This document shows positions 1 to 9,989 of a DNA stretch of 64,000 nucleotides, piece after piece. The notes beneath the pieces are model-generated. The model searched no databases. It was not told where the DNA came from and saw only the letters and a list, made by a program, of their open reading frames with translations. Both the position numbers and the translations under genes were made by a program. Position 1 is the first letter of the stretch. The number at the start of each line of letters is the position of its first letter. Source of the DNA: JAAFHI01 sp039793685 (GTDB lineage: Bacteria; Acidobacteriota; Blastocatellia; Chloracidobacteriales; Chloracidobacteriaceae); contig JBDRAL010000061.1 in NCBI GenBank assembly GCA_039793685.1, positions 1-64,000 on the forward strand. Reading direction: 5' to 3'.

Positions 1-1
1 G

Positions 2-2014
2 CGGAACACGAATACGACGGGGTTCGCGGACGTGGTGTATGCGTACGGGACGACCACCGACATTCCGATTGCGGGTGACTGGGACGGCCAGAACGTCAAT
101 CAGATTGGCCAGTGGCGCGAGCGGATTTTGACGAGCGACGGGGCGATCAATCCGAGCGAATACATTCAGGTGGCGAACAATTACAACACGTCGGAAATCA
201 TCGATTACCGGCTCGGGCCGACTGCCTCGGACTTTTACGACACGGTGGCGCGTCCGCAGGTGTGGGGACCGAGCGATCTGGGGTTGTGGCCCTACGGGAC
301 GCAGCCGGTTGGAAATCCCGGCGAGCCGAACAAGTGCGTCACATCGGAGTTTTTGCCGCGCAGCGATCAGGAAGAAGCGGAACGCGGATTCCAGGGCGCG
401 GGCTGGATTATCGGCGGGCAGTATCTGTTCAACCCCGACCCGACCGCGCCGGCGCAATTCCGGTACGGCATGTCGAACATCCGCACCGCCGACGGGGTCG
501 TTTTCAACACCGGCGGATTGTGCATGCGGCAACGGGCGTTCTGGGAGCCTGACTGGTGGAATCGCAACAACATCAGCCGCGCGGCCACGCCTGAAGTGGA
601 AACCTACGTCAATCAGAGCGCGCCTCCGCTGCCCGCGGTCGCGATTGCCCGGGCCAAGGGAAACGTCGGGCAACTCGCCTTCGCCGCGTTTCGCAATGGA
701 CGGATACTCCCGGTGCGGGCAGGGAACAGCACGCCGGACACGCCGGGAGGTGACAGTACGGGTGTCCAGTTACCCCCCGGAATGGTCCCGACCGCGATGG
801 TGGTCTCGGCTTACAGCGAATTTCTCTTCGTAACGGTCTGGGATACCAACACCATCACCGGAAAGCTGGCGGTGATTGCGCTGCGTCCGCGCCAGCAGGC
901 GGTGGGCGCACCCTTCCAGACGCCGAATACGCGGTACTACTGGGGCCTTCCGGGCGCGTGGACCGTCACCGGAATGAAATTGATCGGCCTCGTCGATCTT
1001 CCCTTCGCCGCGCCGACCAGCGTTGATGTCTACAACAACGTCATTCAGGGAAATCCACGCGGGTTCAACGACAACGACGATCCGGCGGTGGGCGATTTGT
1101 CCCGGCAGAGCGCGCGCGACCTCTGGTTCAATGCCCGGACGGAACCGTTTTTCGACAGTGATACCTGGCGACAGAACGATCGGTACGGGTACGCCGTTGT
1201 GGCCTCGCGCGCCGAAGGAAAGGTTTCCTTCGTGAACCTCGCGCCGCTGTTTCAGTTCTATCGCACGATGTACATGACCACCCAGGCGAACTACGACCAG
1301 ACGACGACGGCAAGCTGGCCGTTCACCTTCGCGCAACGCCCCGAACAGATCCCCACCATCGCGACGACGGTCAACGTACCGCAACCGACGGCGGTCAAAA
1401 CCGGTCAGTTGACCAACACCATCTTCGGGTTGACGAGAACCGATTATTTCATCGAGTACGAAGGCGGCACCGACCGGCGTTTCGCGGCGCGGAGGGCGTT
1501 TATCGCGACGATGAACGGAGATGTCCGCATTTTCGATGTTTCACGGCTGATCCAGCCAAACCGGACCGAACCGATTCAACAGATTTCGTCTTTCCCGGTG
1601 GGAAGAAATCCGGTGTCGTTCGCTGAAACGGGGCCACTTTCGACCGCGCCGGATGATCTGTTCGTCATCAGTCGTGGAGACCGGAGCGTCACCTTTGCCT
1701 ATCCGGACGGTCGCGTCCAAAGCGTGCTGCGGGATAGCCGGCTGGAAGATCCCGTCGGCGGGACCGTCGGAATCAACCAGGGAGGATATGGCGGGAGCGG
1801 TCCGGGGCGTTCCGTGTATGCGATCATTTTGACGGTGACGGACTACAACGGTCGGGCATTGACGAACTACGGGGTCGAAGTCCGTCGGGGGACCCATGGC
1901 ACGGCGGAGCAATATCCGTTTACGACTCCGACCGGTCCGAGTCCGTTTCTGTACGGATTCCGGCAAACGATTCCCGGAAAACCATTGATGGTCAGCATCG
2001 TCGAAATCATTTGA
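2..2014 (+). CDS. C-terminal part of a large repeat-containing protein (cut by window edge)
   Basis: The frame is open from base 2 without a start signal, so this is the last 670 residues of a longer protein. The first ~25 residues (RNTNTTGFADVV, then TTTDIPIAGDWDG) match the 45-residue repeat that ends the protein at 37894-41634, so they are the final copy of an FG-GAP/VCBS-like array with an acidic DWDG loop. The remaining ~630 residues match no family I recognise. They are rich in Asn, Asp, Pro and aromatic residues, with strand-like segments such as FIATMNGDVRIFDVSRL and DLFVISRGDRSVTF, which suggests a beta-propeller or other all-beta extracellular fold (inference). Only two cysteines are visible. 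A GTG at 32 could start translation but would cut the repeat, so I reject it. Probably exported or surface located. Confidence 0.75.
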   Translation, partial: RNTNTTGFADVVYAYGTTTDIPIAGDWDGQNVNQIGQWRERILTSDGAINPSEYIQVANNYNTSEIIDYRLGPTASDFYDTVARPQVWGPSDLGLWPYGTQPVGNPGEPNKCVTSEFLPRSDQEEAERGFQGAGWIIGGQYLFNPDPTAPAQFRYGMSNIRTADGVVFNTGGLCMRQRAFWEPDWWNRNNISRAATPEVETYVNQSAPPLPAVAIARAKGNVGQLAFAAFRNGRILPVRAGNSTPDTPGGDSTGVQLPPGMVPTAMVVSAYSEFLFVTVWDTNTITGKLAVIALRPRQQAVGAPFQTPNTRYYWGLPGAWTVTGMKLIGLVDLPFAAPTSVDVYNNVIQGNPRGFNDNDDPAVGDLSRQSARDLWFNARTEPFFDSDTWRQNDRYGYAVVASRAEGKVSFVNLAPLFQFYRTMYMTTQANYDQTTTASWPFTFAQRPEQIPTIATTVNVPQPTAVKTGQLTNTIFGLTRTDYFIEYEGGTDRRFAARRAFIATMNGDVRIFDVSRLIQPNRTEPIQQISSFPVGRNPVSFAETGPLSTAPDDLFVISRGDRSVTFAYPDGRVQSVLRDSRLEDPVGGTVGINQGGYGGSGPGRSVYAIILTVTDYNGRALTNYGVEVRRGTHGTAEQYPFTTPTGPSPFLYGFRQTIPGKPLMVSIVEII

Positions 2015-2026
2015 GCTTTCGCAGGG

Positions 2027-2118
2027 CCATCCCTCCCTCACGGTCGGGGTTTCATACCGGTGGCCGGATGATGGGTTTCATAAACTGGTATGGAACTCCA
2101 ACCGTGAGAGAGGGATGG
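2027..2118. repeat. Inverted repeat after the first gene, with a dispersed CCCTCCCTCACGGTC motif
   Basis: The left arm 2027-2044 (CCATCCCTCCCTCACGGT) is complementary to 2101-2118 with one mismatch; the spacer is 56 bp. Related CCTCCCT(C/G)ACGGTC motifs recur at 10096-10126 and, reversed, at 48722-48745. It follows the stop at 2014 and may end transcription, but there is no T-run. Confidence 0.6.
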
Positions 2119-2150
2119 GTATTTCAACCCGACGCTTTCATTTCGACGGA

Positions 2151-2203
2151 GACGCGGGTAGGATGCCCGCGTCCTGAAACCGGACACCCAATACCAGACA
2201 CCT
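2151..2203. repeat. Short hairpin plus degenerate 7-bp repeats
   Basis: GACGCGGG (2151-2158) pairs with CCCGCGTC (2166-2173). Next come CCGGACA, CCCAATA and CCAGACA, a degenerate run of 7-bp units like the perfect CCCGACA array at 22472-22513. Non-coding. Confidence 0.45.
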
Positions 2204-2406
2204 TTTCAGGTTGCCTATGATTGCCGCTTCATTCTGAGCCGTCGCGATTGGCCTCTCACGGCGGGCCGTTTTTCACTTTCGCGACGCGCATCCCGTACGA
2301 AATTCATCGTCGGTCAATAAAGGCCGACGGCGTTCTCACGCGCTTTTCACCCGATGAAAAGCCGCTGTCGCTTCGCGCGCCGCGCGGGGCAAGGGATTTG
2401 TCAGCA

Positions 2407-3228
2407 ATGAAGCAGACCATGAATGACGCGCCGACCGGCGCGCAGCAAAAAAAACAGGCTACGCAATCAACCCAACCCACGCCGTTCGACGACGGCAATC
2501 TCTACGACCTTTTCTTCAACGACTTCGACTACGGACTCAAATTCTACCTCGGACTGGCGCGGGAAACGGACGGACCGATTCTCGACCTGTGCTGCGGTAC
2601 GGGGCGGTTTCTGCTGCCCGCGACCCGCGCCGGGCATGAGGTGGATGGCGTCGATCTCTTTCCCGGAATGCTCGAACGGCTTCGCGTGAAAGCCGCCGCC
2701 AAAGGGTTTTCGCCGCGACTGTTCGAGGCGGACATGAAATCGTTTGCGACCGGACGCGAGTACGGTCTGGTCGTCATCGCGTTCAATGCGTTCGTCCACA
2801 ACCTGACGGTGGAGGACCAGATTTCGACGCTCAAAAACATCCGCGCTCATCTGAAGGACGGCGGGATGCTGGCGTTCGACACCTTTTTCCCCGGTTCGCA
2901 CATTCTCGGCGCGCCGGACGGAGAGCGGGTACTTGAAATGGAAATGCCACATCCCGAAACCGGCCTCACCGTACGGATTTACGACACGCGGCATTTCGAC
3001 CGCGTGGCGCAGATTCAGCATTCGAAGATGGACATGGAATTTCTCGACGCGAACGGAGAAGTCGCGGAGGTCCGCGAGTCGTTCACGACGGTGCGCTATC
3101 TCTACAAACAGGAAATGGAATTGCTGCCCAGGCTCGCCGGGTTTTCGCGGTGGGAACTGTTCGGCAATTTCGACCGCAAGCCGCTGAACGATGAACGGGA
3201 CGCGATGATCGTCTGCGCCTGGAGGTAG
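2407..3228 (+). CDS. Class I SAM-dependent methyltransferase
   Basis: A 273-residue cytoplasmic enzyme with a Rossmann-type methyltransferase fold. Motif I is DLCCGTGRFLLP at about residues 59-70, followed by the acidic end of strand 2 (VDGVDLFPGML) and FEADMKSF at the adenine-binding position. It resembles the Methyltransf_25/11 families; the substrate cannot be told. The frame is open further upstream to 2221, but the ATG at 2407 starts just before a polar N-terminus and the domain, and upstream codons look non-coding. The last 25 codons are repeated, diverged, at 9990-10067 beyond the RHS gene, so there was once a second copy. Confidence 0.8.
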   Translation: MKQTMNDAPTGAQQKKQATQSTQPTPFDDGNLYDLFFNDFDYGLKFYLGLARETDGPILDLCCGTGRFLLPATRAGHEVDGVDLFPGMLERLRVKAAAKGFSPRLFEADMKSFATGREYGLVVIAFNAFVHNLTVEDQISTLKNIRAHLKDGGMLAFDTFFPGSHILGAPDGERVLEMEMPHPETGLTVRIYDTRHFDRVAQIQHSKMDMEFLDANGEVAEVRESFTTVRYLYKQEMELLPRLAGFSRWELFGNFDRKPLNDERDAMIVCAWR

Positions 3229-4110
3229 AGGGAGGGGACAGGGAATGGGGGATGGTGCGGAAAGCGGTGATCTTGAAGTGAAAACCGATTGACCCATCCC
3301 CCATCCCCATTAAGCTCCCTGACGAAAAATGAGTTCGCCCCCCAAGGCATTGGAATTCTCCGGACTCTGACTGGTTTTTTCTCAATCGAATCGCCACGTC
3401 ACTCGGATTCGTACTCTTCACCAACCAAAACGGACTCGCCGCCACCAGCATTGCAGAGGGACGCACCGCCGTGCTTGCCGAACATCATTCGGTCGTTCCC
3501 CTCGCCACTTGCTGTGTTCCGTTCTCGATGCCTTCCGCCAAAAACGCCACGCCGTAGGGAAACCTTTCAAGGTGGCGAGCATGGCCTGTATTCCCTAATT
3601 CCTCACATTTTTCCGTTGCTTTTCAAGAGACGGTTCACACTTGAAATTTCTGCATCACATAGCGCCCTCCTTGTTTTTAATCACATGGCCAGGTGGTTGA
3701 AAAGTTAAAGGGGAAGCCTTGCGGAGTTGAACTCGGAGTTTTTCCGGTTAGGGAATGGGAAAATATAGTGCTGGGTCGAATTCGAGATGTTAATCGGAAT
3801 TTTTTCTCCTCTCCTATTAAAAAATTCCAAAAGTGATACGGTCGTGCATAGGTGGGTCTTGTAGGTTAGGCGGCGAGTTTCACAAAAGATTGTTTTGATG
3901 TTGGGATATTTCGGCTGAATCCCATTGGTGGATGTTATGTCGAATGATTCAGCGCTTTTTCCCGAAACCCTCAATTCCTCTCTTTATGAAACTGCTCACG
4001 GCATCTTCGGAAACACCTGACTCCAGGTTTTGGCGACCAGGTTCGGATTTGAAAGGTCCCGGCATTCCGGGATGCCACGGATTTCAACTGAAAACTGTGA
4101 GGACCAATTT
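3229..4110. other. AT-richer gap between methyltransferase and RHS gene, no convincing gene
   Basis: 880 bp with visibly lower GC than its surroundings. It holds an inverted repeat made of GGGAATGGGGGATGG (3241-3255) and CCATCCCCCATCCCC (about 3294-3308), and a 10-bp perfect hairpin at 3796-3828. A 139-codon frame at 3289-3708 has no recognisable content and unlikely codon use. I read the stretch as decayed or acquired DNA carrying the RHS leader. Confidence 0.5.
3796..3828. terminator. Bidirectional terminator-like hairpin
   Basis: GGAATTTTTT (3796-3805) pairs perfectly with AAAAAATTCC (3819-3828) around a 13-nt pyrimidine-rich loop. The stem is AT-rich and weak, and T-runs occur in both directions. 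No gene ends immediately beside it. Confidence 0.35.
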
Positions 4111-7100
4111 ATGAGGCCCCTGAATAGAAGTATTGAGAGGGAAGACATTCCCTCCTTGTCAGGCAGCAGCTTGCAAAAACCTCCGACCAAGGGTTCAAGC
4201 CCTCGTCGAATCGTCTGTGCAGCCCTTTTGTTTTCCATGTTTACTGCGCAGGTGCCCGCGGCTGATTTTTGGGGAATGTTTTCTTTCGGTTCAAAGAAAA
4301 CTCCTGCCGCACCACTTCTCCCAAAAGAAGCTCAAAGTGGAATCCAGACTGTCAGGCCGTCAATCGTGACTCCAGTCAATATTGCCGAAGTCGGCATTCC
4401 GGAAAACAGGTCACCGGAGGAATTGTCCAAAAGAAGAGTTGCTCAATTGTGGATTCCGGATTTCGAGTCCCCCGAGCTGAAAACGCCTCAAACGGTAACC
4501 TTGTTCAGAGGGGAAAAGCGTCATCTGTTTGGAGTGGCAAAGAATGAAGCCGGCCAGCTTCTTCAAGGAATGAAGATCTCATGGGCTGTTGTTGATGATG
4601 CAATTCTGGATGTGAAGCCCAACGGTCAGCTCATTGCCAAAAAGGTTGGCGTGACCGAACTGAAAGTTTCCGTGAATGAACAGAAGCGGACCATACGGGT
4701 GGAGGTTCTTCCGGTTCGGATCGCTGGCCAGGCAGCCGAGTCTGGGCAAAGTGGAATCCCCAATAAGCAAGTTGAAAAGGTTGCGCTCGTTCAGGGGGGA
4801 GGGAGTGCGAACGAGGACAGGCGGGTTTATTTGTCTTCGAATAACGCGGTCGGAAATCCGGCCGGACGAGTCGTCGAGTCGGACGGTCCGAAAAGTTCCT
4901 CGAATGCCAGCGCCGAAAAGGCCGGAACGGAGAATTTCAACTTCCAGTTGCCCCTTCTTTCGCTTGAGGGCAGAGGTCTGGATGTGAATCTGACCGCAAC
5001 CTACAACAGTCGGTTATGGGAAAGAAGTTTGAAGTACAACTTCAATGGCACGACCTCGACCAGAATCAGCTTTAACCAGGACGCCTCGTGGCTCGCGCCA
5101 GGATTCGCGCTGGGGTTCGGGCGAGTGATCAACTTTTCCGCCCCGGATTTCGCGGGTTATGTGGCCGATTTTCAAATGCCGGATGGGACCAGGGTACGGC
5201 TTCAAAGCAGGAATCCAAACGTCGGTTTCGCGCAAGTGCTCGAATCCCTCAATATTCCAGGGTATCGCTTTGAAGCGAACATTGGGGGCACGTCATCTGC
5301 ACCAATCCTGAATGGCGGCACTTTGTACACCCCCAATGGAAACCGCCTGACGATTTCTTCGAGCGGTTTGGTGACAAAAGTTCTGGATCCCAACGGCAAT
5401 TACATGTTGATTGCTTATTCGGGAACCACCGGGAGCATCTCGGCCATTCAGGACTCGATGGGACGGACCATCACCTTCAATTATTCGGCCGGACTGTTGA
5501 GTTCCATCACTGCGCCCGGATTTGGCGCCGGGCCAGATCGAACCGTGGCCGAATTCCGGTATCAGAGTCTGAATGTAAATGGGACCTTTGCTTCGGGCAT
5601 TGTTCGCAATCCCACGACCGGGTCGACGGTGAACGTTCTTCGGTACGTCCGCTTCCCGGGCATAAATAACGGGTTCAAATACGACTACAGTGCTTACGGG
5701 ATGATTTATCGCACCACCCGTCTCCACTCCATGTCGCCTCTGGGAGCTGGGATCTACGATGAATTCTCGGGAGTGGAAGCGGCGCGTACGGAATACAACT
5801 ACCCTACGACCGCCTCTGCGTTGGCCAGTATTCCCAAATACACCAACCGAAAGGATTGGTGGGCTGGAATGCCCGATCCCAACCAACCTGCGGTGACGGG
5901 TTTTTCGGAGACGATCGGCTCAATCGGCCCCAAACAGGTCAAAATAACCACCACGACCAAGCCGGATGGAACCAAATCCGAAACCACCCAGATTTTCTAC
6001 TCCTTTGACGATCAATCCGGGGATAAATGGGACGATGGTCTTGTCGTGAAGGTTCGGGATTTGAAGTCGGACGGCACGACCGTGGTTCGATTGCAGGAGA
6101 ATACTTGGGAAAGCGTCGACTTCTACAATGGAACGAACGGCCTCAACGGCCAAAACTGGGGTCGCTTGAAACGAACCGCAATTCAGGACGAGGCGGGAAA
6201 CTGGGTTTCGCGTGAATTTGCCTATGACGGGTACGGAAATGTTACCGAGGCGAAGGATTTCGACTGCCAAGCCTGTTCTGCTCCAGTGTTGAAACGCTCG
6301 ACCACTTCGTACAAGTACCAGGCTGATCCGGCTTACGCAAACACGGCCGTGGCTGGACGTTATCTCATTAGCCTGCCGACCACTTCCAGGCTTTACAACG
6401 GAACCTCTGCTCTGGTGTCCCAGACGGAATACAACTACGACCAGACCACTCCGGAAAACTGCGTCGGCATTACCGCCTATGAAAATCCGAACACGAATGT
6501 CCGGGGGAATCTGACCTCCATCACCAAGTATGCCGACATCTCAAGTGACGGGAAGGTCAGCACTCCTTTGGTGGAAACAATTTCTTACGATACCGCTGGA
6601 AATACACGGGTCAAATCCGATATCCAGTTGGGTCAGGTTGAATATGTGTATTCCGCCGTCATTGGCGGACAAACCTTCAACTACAACTTTGCTTATCCGG
6701 TGCAGGTCAAGCGCGGGATTGCCGGCCAACTGACCTCGACAAATTACTTTGACCAGAACACTGGACTGGTTACTCAAAACGTTGATGAAAATGCGAAGGC
6801 AACCACCTTTACATATCAGTCAACGACACTTCGCCGTCTGAAAACCACCTACCCCGATGGTGGAGAGCAGACTCAGGTTTTTCAGGACAATCTCGTGCCT
6901 TACCCTGCCGGGAGCGGGAAATTCGCGATCCAGGTTGAATCGAGAGTCAAAATGCCCGCCGGCAACAATCCATCGGAACTGCCGACGGTGACTTACCTGG
7001 ACGGACGCGGTGCAATCCTTCGGGAAAGCCGCTGGACTTCGGATGGCTGGCTGGCCAGAGATTATGAATACAACGCGCTTGGTCAGTTGACCAAGGCGGA

Positions 7101-9897
7101 TAACCCGTATCTGGTCCCATCGAGTGATTCGATTCAGAACAAGCCGAACCAGTTCACGACGCAAACGTACGATGAACTCGGTCGGCCGCTCCAGTTCTTC
7201 GCTCAGGACAGTGCTTCGAACCAGCCGCTCACTTCCTATGCCTATTCCGGAAGGGTTGTGACCGCCACTGATGCGGCGGGTCGCCAGCGACGGACGATAA
7301 GTGATGCGCTGGGCAACATTATTCGGGTTGACGAACCCGATGCTTCGGGCCAGCTCGGGACCGTGGCTTCCCCGACTCAGCCGACCAATTACACCTATGA
7401 TGTGCGTGGGCTTTTGGTCCGGATCGAACAGGGGGTTCAGAATCGCTACTTCCGCTATGACGGCATCGGTCGTCGAACTCACACTCGCCTGCCGGAACAA
7501 AGCGCTCCGAATTACTTCTTTGATGGCGTGACCGGTAATGATTCCTGGTCAACGGCCGTTCAGTTTGATAACTCCGGTCGCCCCTTGTTTCAGTATGATG
7601 CACGGGGTATCCGTACCGGCTTCACCTATGACGGTTTGAACCGTGTGACCTATATCGGCTACACGGTGTTCTCGGGCGGGCAATGGGTTTCCGACCCCAA
7701 TTACCCGACCAAAAGCTTTACCTACGACGGGGCCACCAATGGTCTCGGCCGTTTGTGGAAGTCATCGGTTGATTCCGTCTACGATGCCCGCGATACCGAA
7801 ACCATCGTGAACAGCTACGACGCGATGGGGCGTACCACGAGCCTCAGTCAGCGTCAGAACGGTTGGGGGCAGTGGTTTACCTATACCACCACCCGTTCGT
7901 ACGACATTCTCGGCAATGTCACCCAACAAACCTACCCGTCTGGACGGACGGTGACCAACACCTTCGACAGCACCGGCAGATTGTCCGCGTTCTCCGGCAA
8001 TCTCGGGGGAACCTCCAAGACCTATGTCACCAGTACGACTTATGGTCCGCGGGGGAGGGTCTATGAAAACTACGGGACCGACACCCCGCTTCGTCAGTGG
8101 AACGGCTATACCATTCGCGGAGATCGGAGTTTTGTCACCCTCAGCACCCTCAACGACACGACCGGCTGGAATCGTGGCATGATCGTCAACAATTACACCA
8201 CCCAACCGGTTTTCGGCGGTTCTTCCAGCGACAGCACCGGGCAGGTTCGCCGCACCCATCACTATGTTCCCGACAACGATTCCGTCACCAGTTGGAAAAT
8301 CAGCGTGCAGGATTACAGCTACGACACGCTGGGCCGTGTTTCTCAGGTGACCGAGTACGCCGGGACAGGAACGAACTCGACCGGGGATACCTATACCAAC
8401 AGCCTTCAGCAGGTATATCAGTACGACCGGTACGGGAACCGGACGATCAACGCTCCCAGCAGTTACAACGTTGGAAACAAGCAGTTTTCGGTCACTACCG
8501 CCAATAACCGCCTTGGCGTTCCGGCAGGACAGCCCGGTACCATGTCCTTTGACGGGAACGGAAATCTGACGGTTGACAGCTACACGCGCCCGGTCGGAGC
8601 CGGAACCCGTGTCTTTGACGCGGACGATCGGACCATCTCGACCGACATTGCAAACGGCGGTGTTCAGTACGACGTCTATAACGCCGTCGGGAACCGGGTG
8701 AAGGTCAGCGGCACGACCAGCCCGAACGTGTGGCGTCCCGAAACCTGGTACGTCTACGGAATCGATGGCGAACTGCTCGCGGAATACGAAAGCAACTACA
8801 CGGCCACCGCGCCGGTTGTTGAATACGCAAACCGTGGAGGAGAAGCCCTGGTGGAAGCCCGTTCGAACGGCTTCCGGTGGCGGATTACCGACAACCTCGG
8901 GTCGCCGCGGATGTCCTTTGACCAGACCGGCAGTCTGGCAAGCATGCAGCGGCAGGATTTCCTTCCTTTCGGCGAGGAAACGGTCACGCAAGGTATCCGA
9001 AGCACCGCCAACGGCTATGGCGTCGGGGCGGCCAAGTACAAGTTCCAGGGCCTGGAACGCGATACCGGTTCGGGCTATGACAATACCCTTGCGACCAAGT
9101 TCGATCGGGATCAGGGGCGGTATATCACTTTGGGAAATCCGATTGTTTCATTTGATCCCCAGAGCCTGAACCCATACGCCTTTGGAGGAAACGATCCCGT
9201 CAACCTTGGGCTTTTGAGTAAGCAGTTGACGTGGCTTCAGGTAAATACCGTTCAGTCAAATCAGAAATTCAGAAGTCTGGAGATCCCCTCAACCGGATCC
9301 GACACTGCAAAAGGTAGCCAAGACCTGTTTAATTCCATGGTTCAAGCCAGAATTGAAAGAAGGGCCACGACGGCTCAATACCGTCAGTTGAGTCGGGCCA
9401 AGACTTCATTCGATTATCTGGGGTCAGTTCCGGTCATTCCAACGTTGGGTGAGTTTGATAAGGTCTTCTACCGAATGACCGTCTCGATCCCGGGCCACAA
9501 GGGGGTGTTTTATCTGAATGACGATGAGGGGTTGGAGGTGCCTGATCCTGAGTTGCAGGATGTACCTTTCGGACCGCAAACAGCCCTTATACCCAACGAC
9601 TATTCGGTTGGAGCAAGTCGTTTTGGGATCACCACTACCTTGACGATTAATCGCCCCGGATTTCTTGCAATTCAAAGGGAATACCTGTTCCCTGGAAAGG
9701 CGAATGAAATGGAACAGGCAGAGAGGGAATACCTCTATAATTTGGCCCTCTATAACCGTGCCCGAGGCATAAAGGTGCCTACAAATTTTGGTTGGGGAAT
9801 AGGGACATTTGGCGGGGGCGCTGTTGGTTCAAAGCCCTTCTACATTCAGGCTGCGGAAGCCCTCAGTGGATGGGTCCGTACGATCAAGCCCCAGTAA
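4111..9897 (+). CDS. RHS-repeat protein with RHS-associated core and variable C-terminus
   Basis: A 1,928-residue exported protein. I chose the ATG at 4111 because GAGG lies 8 nt upstream and it gives a signal-like segment (basic, then IVCAALLFSMFTAQVPA, about residues 32-50). Residues ~126-200 look like a bacterial Ig-like (Big_2) domain. YD/RHS repeats of the kind YDxxGN or YNALGQL run to about residue 1580 and would form the hollow beta-shell. The core follows: RITDNLGSP (~1590) and FLPFGEE, then a variant end with ATKFDRDQGRYITLGNP and DPQSLNPYAFGGNDPVNL in place of the usual RYYDP...GRFLSPDP. The usual DPTG/DPxG motif is absent. The last ~230 residues are unrelated to the repeats and match no toxin I recognise; no cognate immunity gene follows. 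It may be a contact-dependent toxin or a surface/wall protein. Confidence 0.85.
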   Translation: MRPLNRSIEREDIPSLSGSSLQKPPTKGSSPRRIVCAALLFSMFTAQVPAADFWGMFSFGSKKTPAAPLLPKEAQSGIQTVRPSIVTPVNIAEVGIPENRSPEELSKRRVAQLWIPDFESPELKTPQTVTLFRGEKRHLFGVAKNEAGQLLQGMKISWAVVDDAILDVKPNGQLIAKKVGVTELKVSVNEQKRTIRVEVLPVRIAGQAAESGQSGIPNKQVEKVALVQGGGSANEDRRVYLSSNNAVGNPAGRVVESDGPKSSSNASAEKAGTENFNFQLPLLSLEGRGLDVNLTATYNSRLWERSLKYNFNGTTSTRISFNQDASWLAPGFALGFGRVINFSAPDFAGYVADFQMPDGTRVRLQSRNPNVGFAQVLESLNIPGYRFEANIGGTSSAPILNGGTLYTPNGNRLTISSSGLVTKVLDPNGNYMLIAYSGTTGSISAIQDSMGRTITFNYSAGLLSSITAPGFGAGPDRTVAEFRYQSLNVNGTFASGIVRNPTTGSTVNVLRYVRFPGINNGFKYDYSAYGMIYRTTRLHSMSPLGAGIYDEFSGVEAARTEYNYPTTASALASIPKYTNRKDWWAGMPDPNQPAVTGFSETIGSIGPKQVKITTTTKPDGTKSETTQIFYSFDDQSGDKWDDGLVVKVRDLKSDGTTVVRLQENTWESVDFYNGTNGLNGQNWGRLKRTAIQDEAGNWVSREFAYDGYGNVTEAKDFDCQACSAPVLKRSTTSYKYQADPAYANTAVAGRYLISLPTTSRLYNGTSALVSQTEYNYDQTTPENCVGITAYENPNTNVRGNLTSITKYADISSDGKVSTPLVETISYDTAGNTRVKSDIQLGQVEYVYSAVIGGQTFNYNFAYPVQVKRGIAGQLTSTNYFDQNTGLVTQNVDENAKATTFTYQSTTLRRLKTTYPDGGEQTQVFQDNLVPYPAGSGKFAIQVESRVKMPAGNNPSELPTVTYLDGRGAILRESRWTSDGWLARDYEYNALGQLTKADNPYLVPSSDSIQNKPNQFTTQTYDELGRPLQFFAQDSASNQPLTSYAYSGRVVTATDAAGRQRRTISDALGNIIRVDEPDASGQLGTVASPTQPTNYTYDVRGLLVRIEQGVQNRYFRYDGIGRRTHTRLPEQSAPNYFFDGVTGNDSWSTAVQFDNSGRPLFQYDARGIRTGFTYDGLNRVTYIGYTVFSGGQWVSDPNYPTKSFTYDGATNGLGRLWKSSVDSVYDARDTETIVNSYDAMGRTTSLSQRQNGWGQWFTYTTTRSYDILGNVTQQTYPSGRTVTNTFDSTGRLSAFSGNLGGTSKTYVTSTTYGPRGRVYENYGTDTPLRQWNGYTIRGDRSFVTLSTLNDTTGWNRGMIVNNYTTQPVFGGSSSDSTGQVRRTHHYVPDNDSVTSWKISVQDYSYDTLGRVSQVTEYAGTGTNSTGDTYTNSLQQVYQYDRYGNRTINAPSSYNVGNKQFSVTTANNRLGVPAGQPGTMSFDGNGNLTVDSYTRPVGAGTRVFDADDRTISTDIANGGVQYDVYNAVGNRVKVSGTTSPNVWRPETWYVYGIDGELLAEYESNYTATAPVVEYANRGGEALVEARSNGFRWRITDNLGSPRMSFDQTGSLASMQRQDFLPFGEETVTQGIRSTANGYGVGAAKYKFQGLERDTGSGYDNTLATKFDRDQGRYITLGNPIVSFDPQSLNPYAFGGNDPVNLGLLSKQLTWLQVNTVQSNQKFRSLEIPSTGSDTAKGSQDLFNSMVQARIERRATTAQYRQLSRAKTSFDYLGSVPVIPTLGEFDKVFYRMTVSIPGHKGVFYLNDDEGLEVPDPELQDVPFGPQTALIPNDYSVGASRFGITTTLTINRPGFLAIQREYLFPGKANEMEQAEREYLYNLALYNRARGIKVPTNFGWGIGTFGGGAVGSKPFYIQAAEALSGWVRTIKPQ

Positions 9898-9921
9898 AGC
9901 TATTGCTCTGACAGCTTCTTC

Positions 9922-9952
9922 CCGGGCAAGAGTAATCTCGCCCGGTTTTTTT
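9922..9952 (+). terminator. Rho-independent terminator of the RHS gene
   Basis: CCGGGC (9922-9927) pairs with GCCCGG (9940-9945) and is followed at once by seven T, then more T-rich sequence. It lies 25 bp after the RHS stop codon. Confidence 0.8.
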
Positions 9953-9989
9953 ATTTTTTTAAAAAGCCGCCGCCGAAGGGGTTTGGCCG

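Noticed and set aside
2011..2220. 69-codon frame after the first gene
   Set aside because: It covers the inverted repeat and hairpin region and has no coding character.
3289..3708. 139-codon frame in the gap before the RHS gene
   Set aside because: Low-complexity Ser/Pro-rich translation, no ribosome-binding site, spans inverted-repeat DNA; not a supported gene.
7762..8991. 409-codon open frame on the minus strand inside the RHS gene
   Set aside because: Antisense shadow of the repetitive YD region.
4111..9897. Frameshift or gene break in the RHS gene
   Set aside because: One frame stays open for 1,928 residues with YD repeats throughout.
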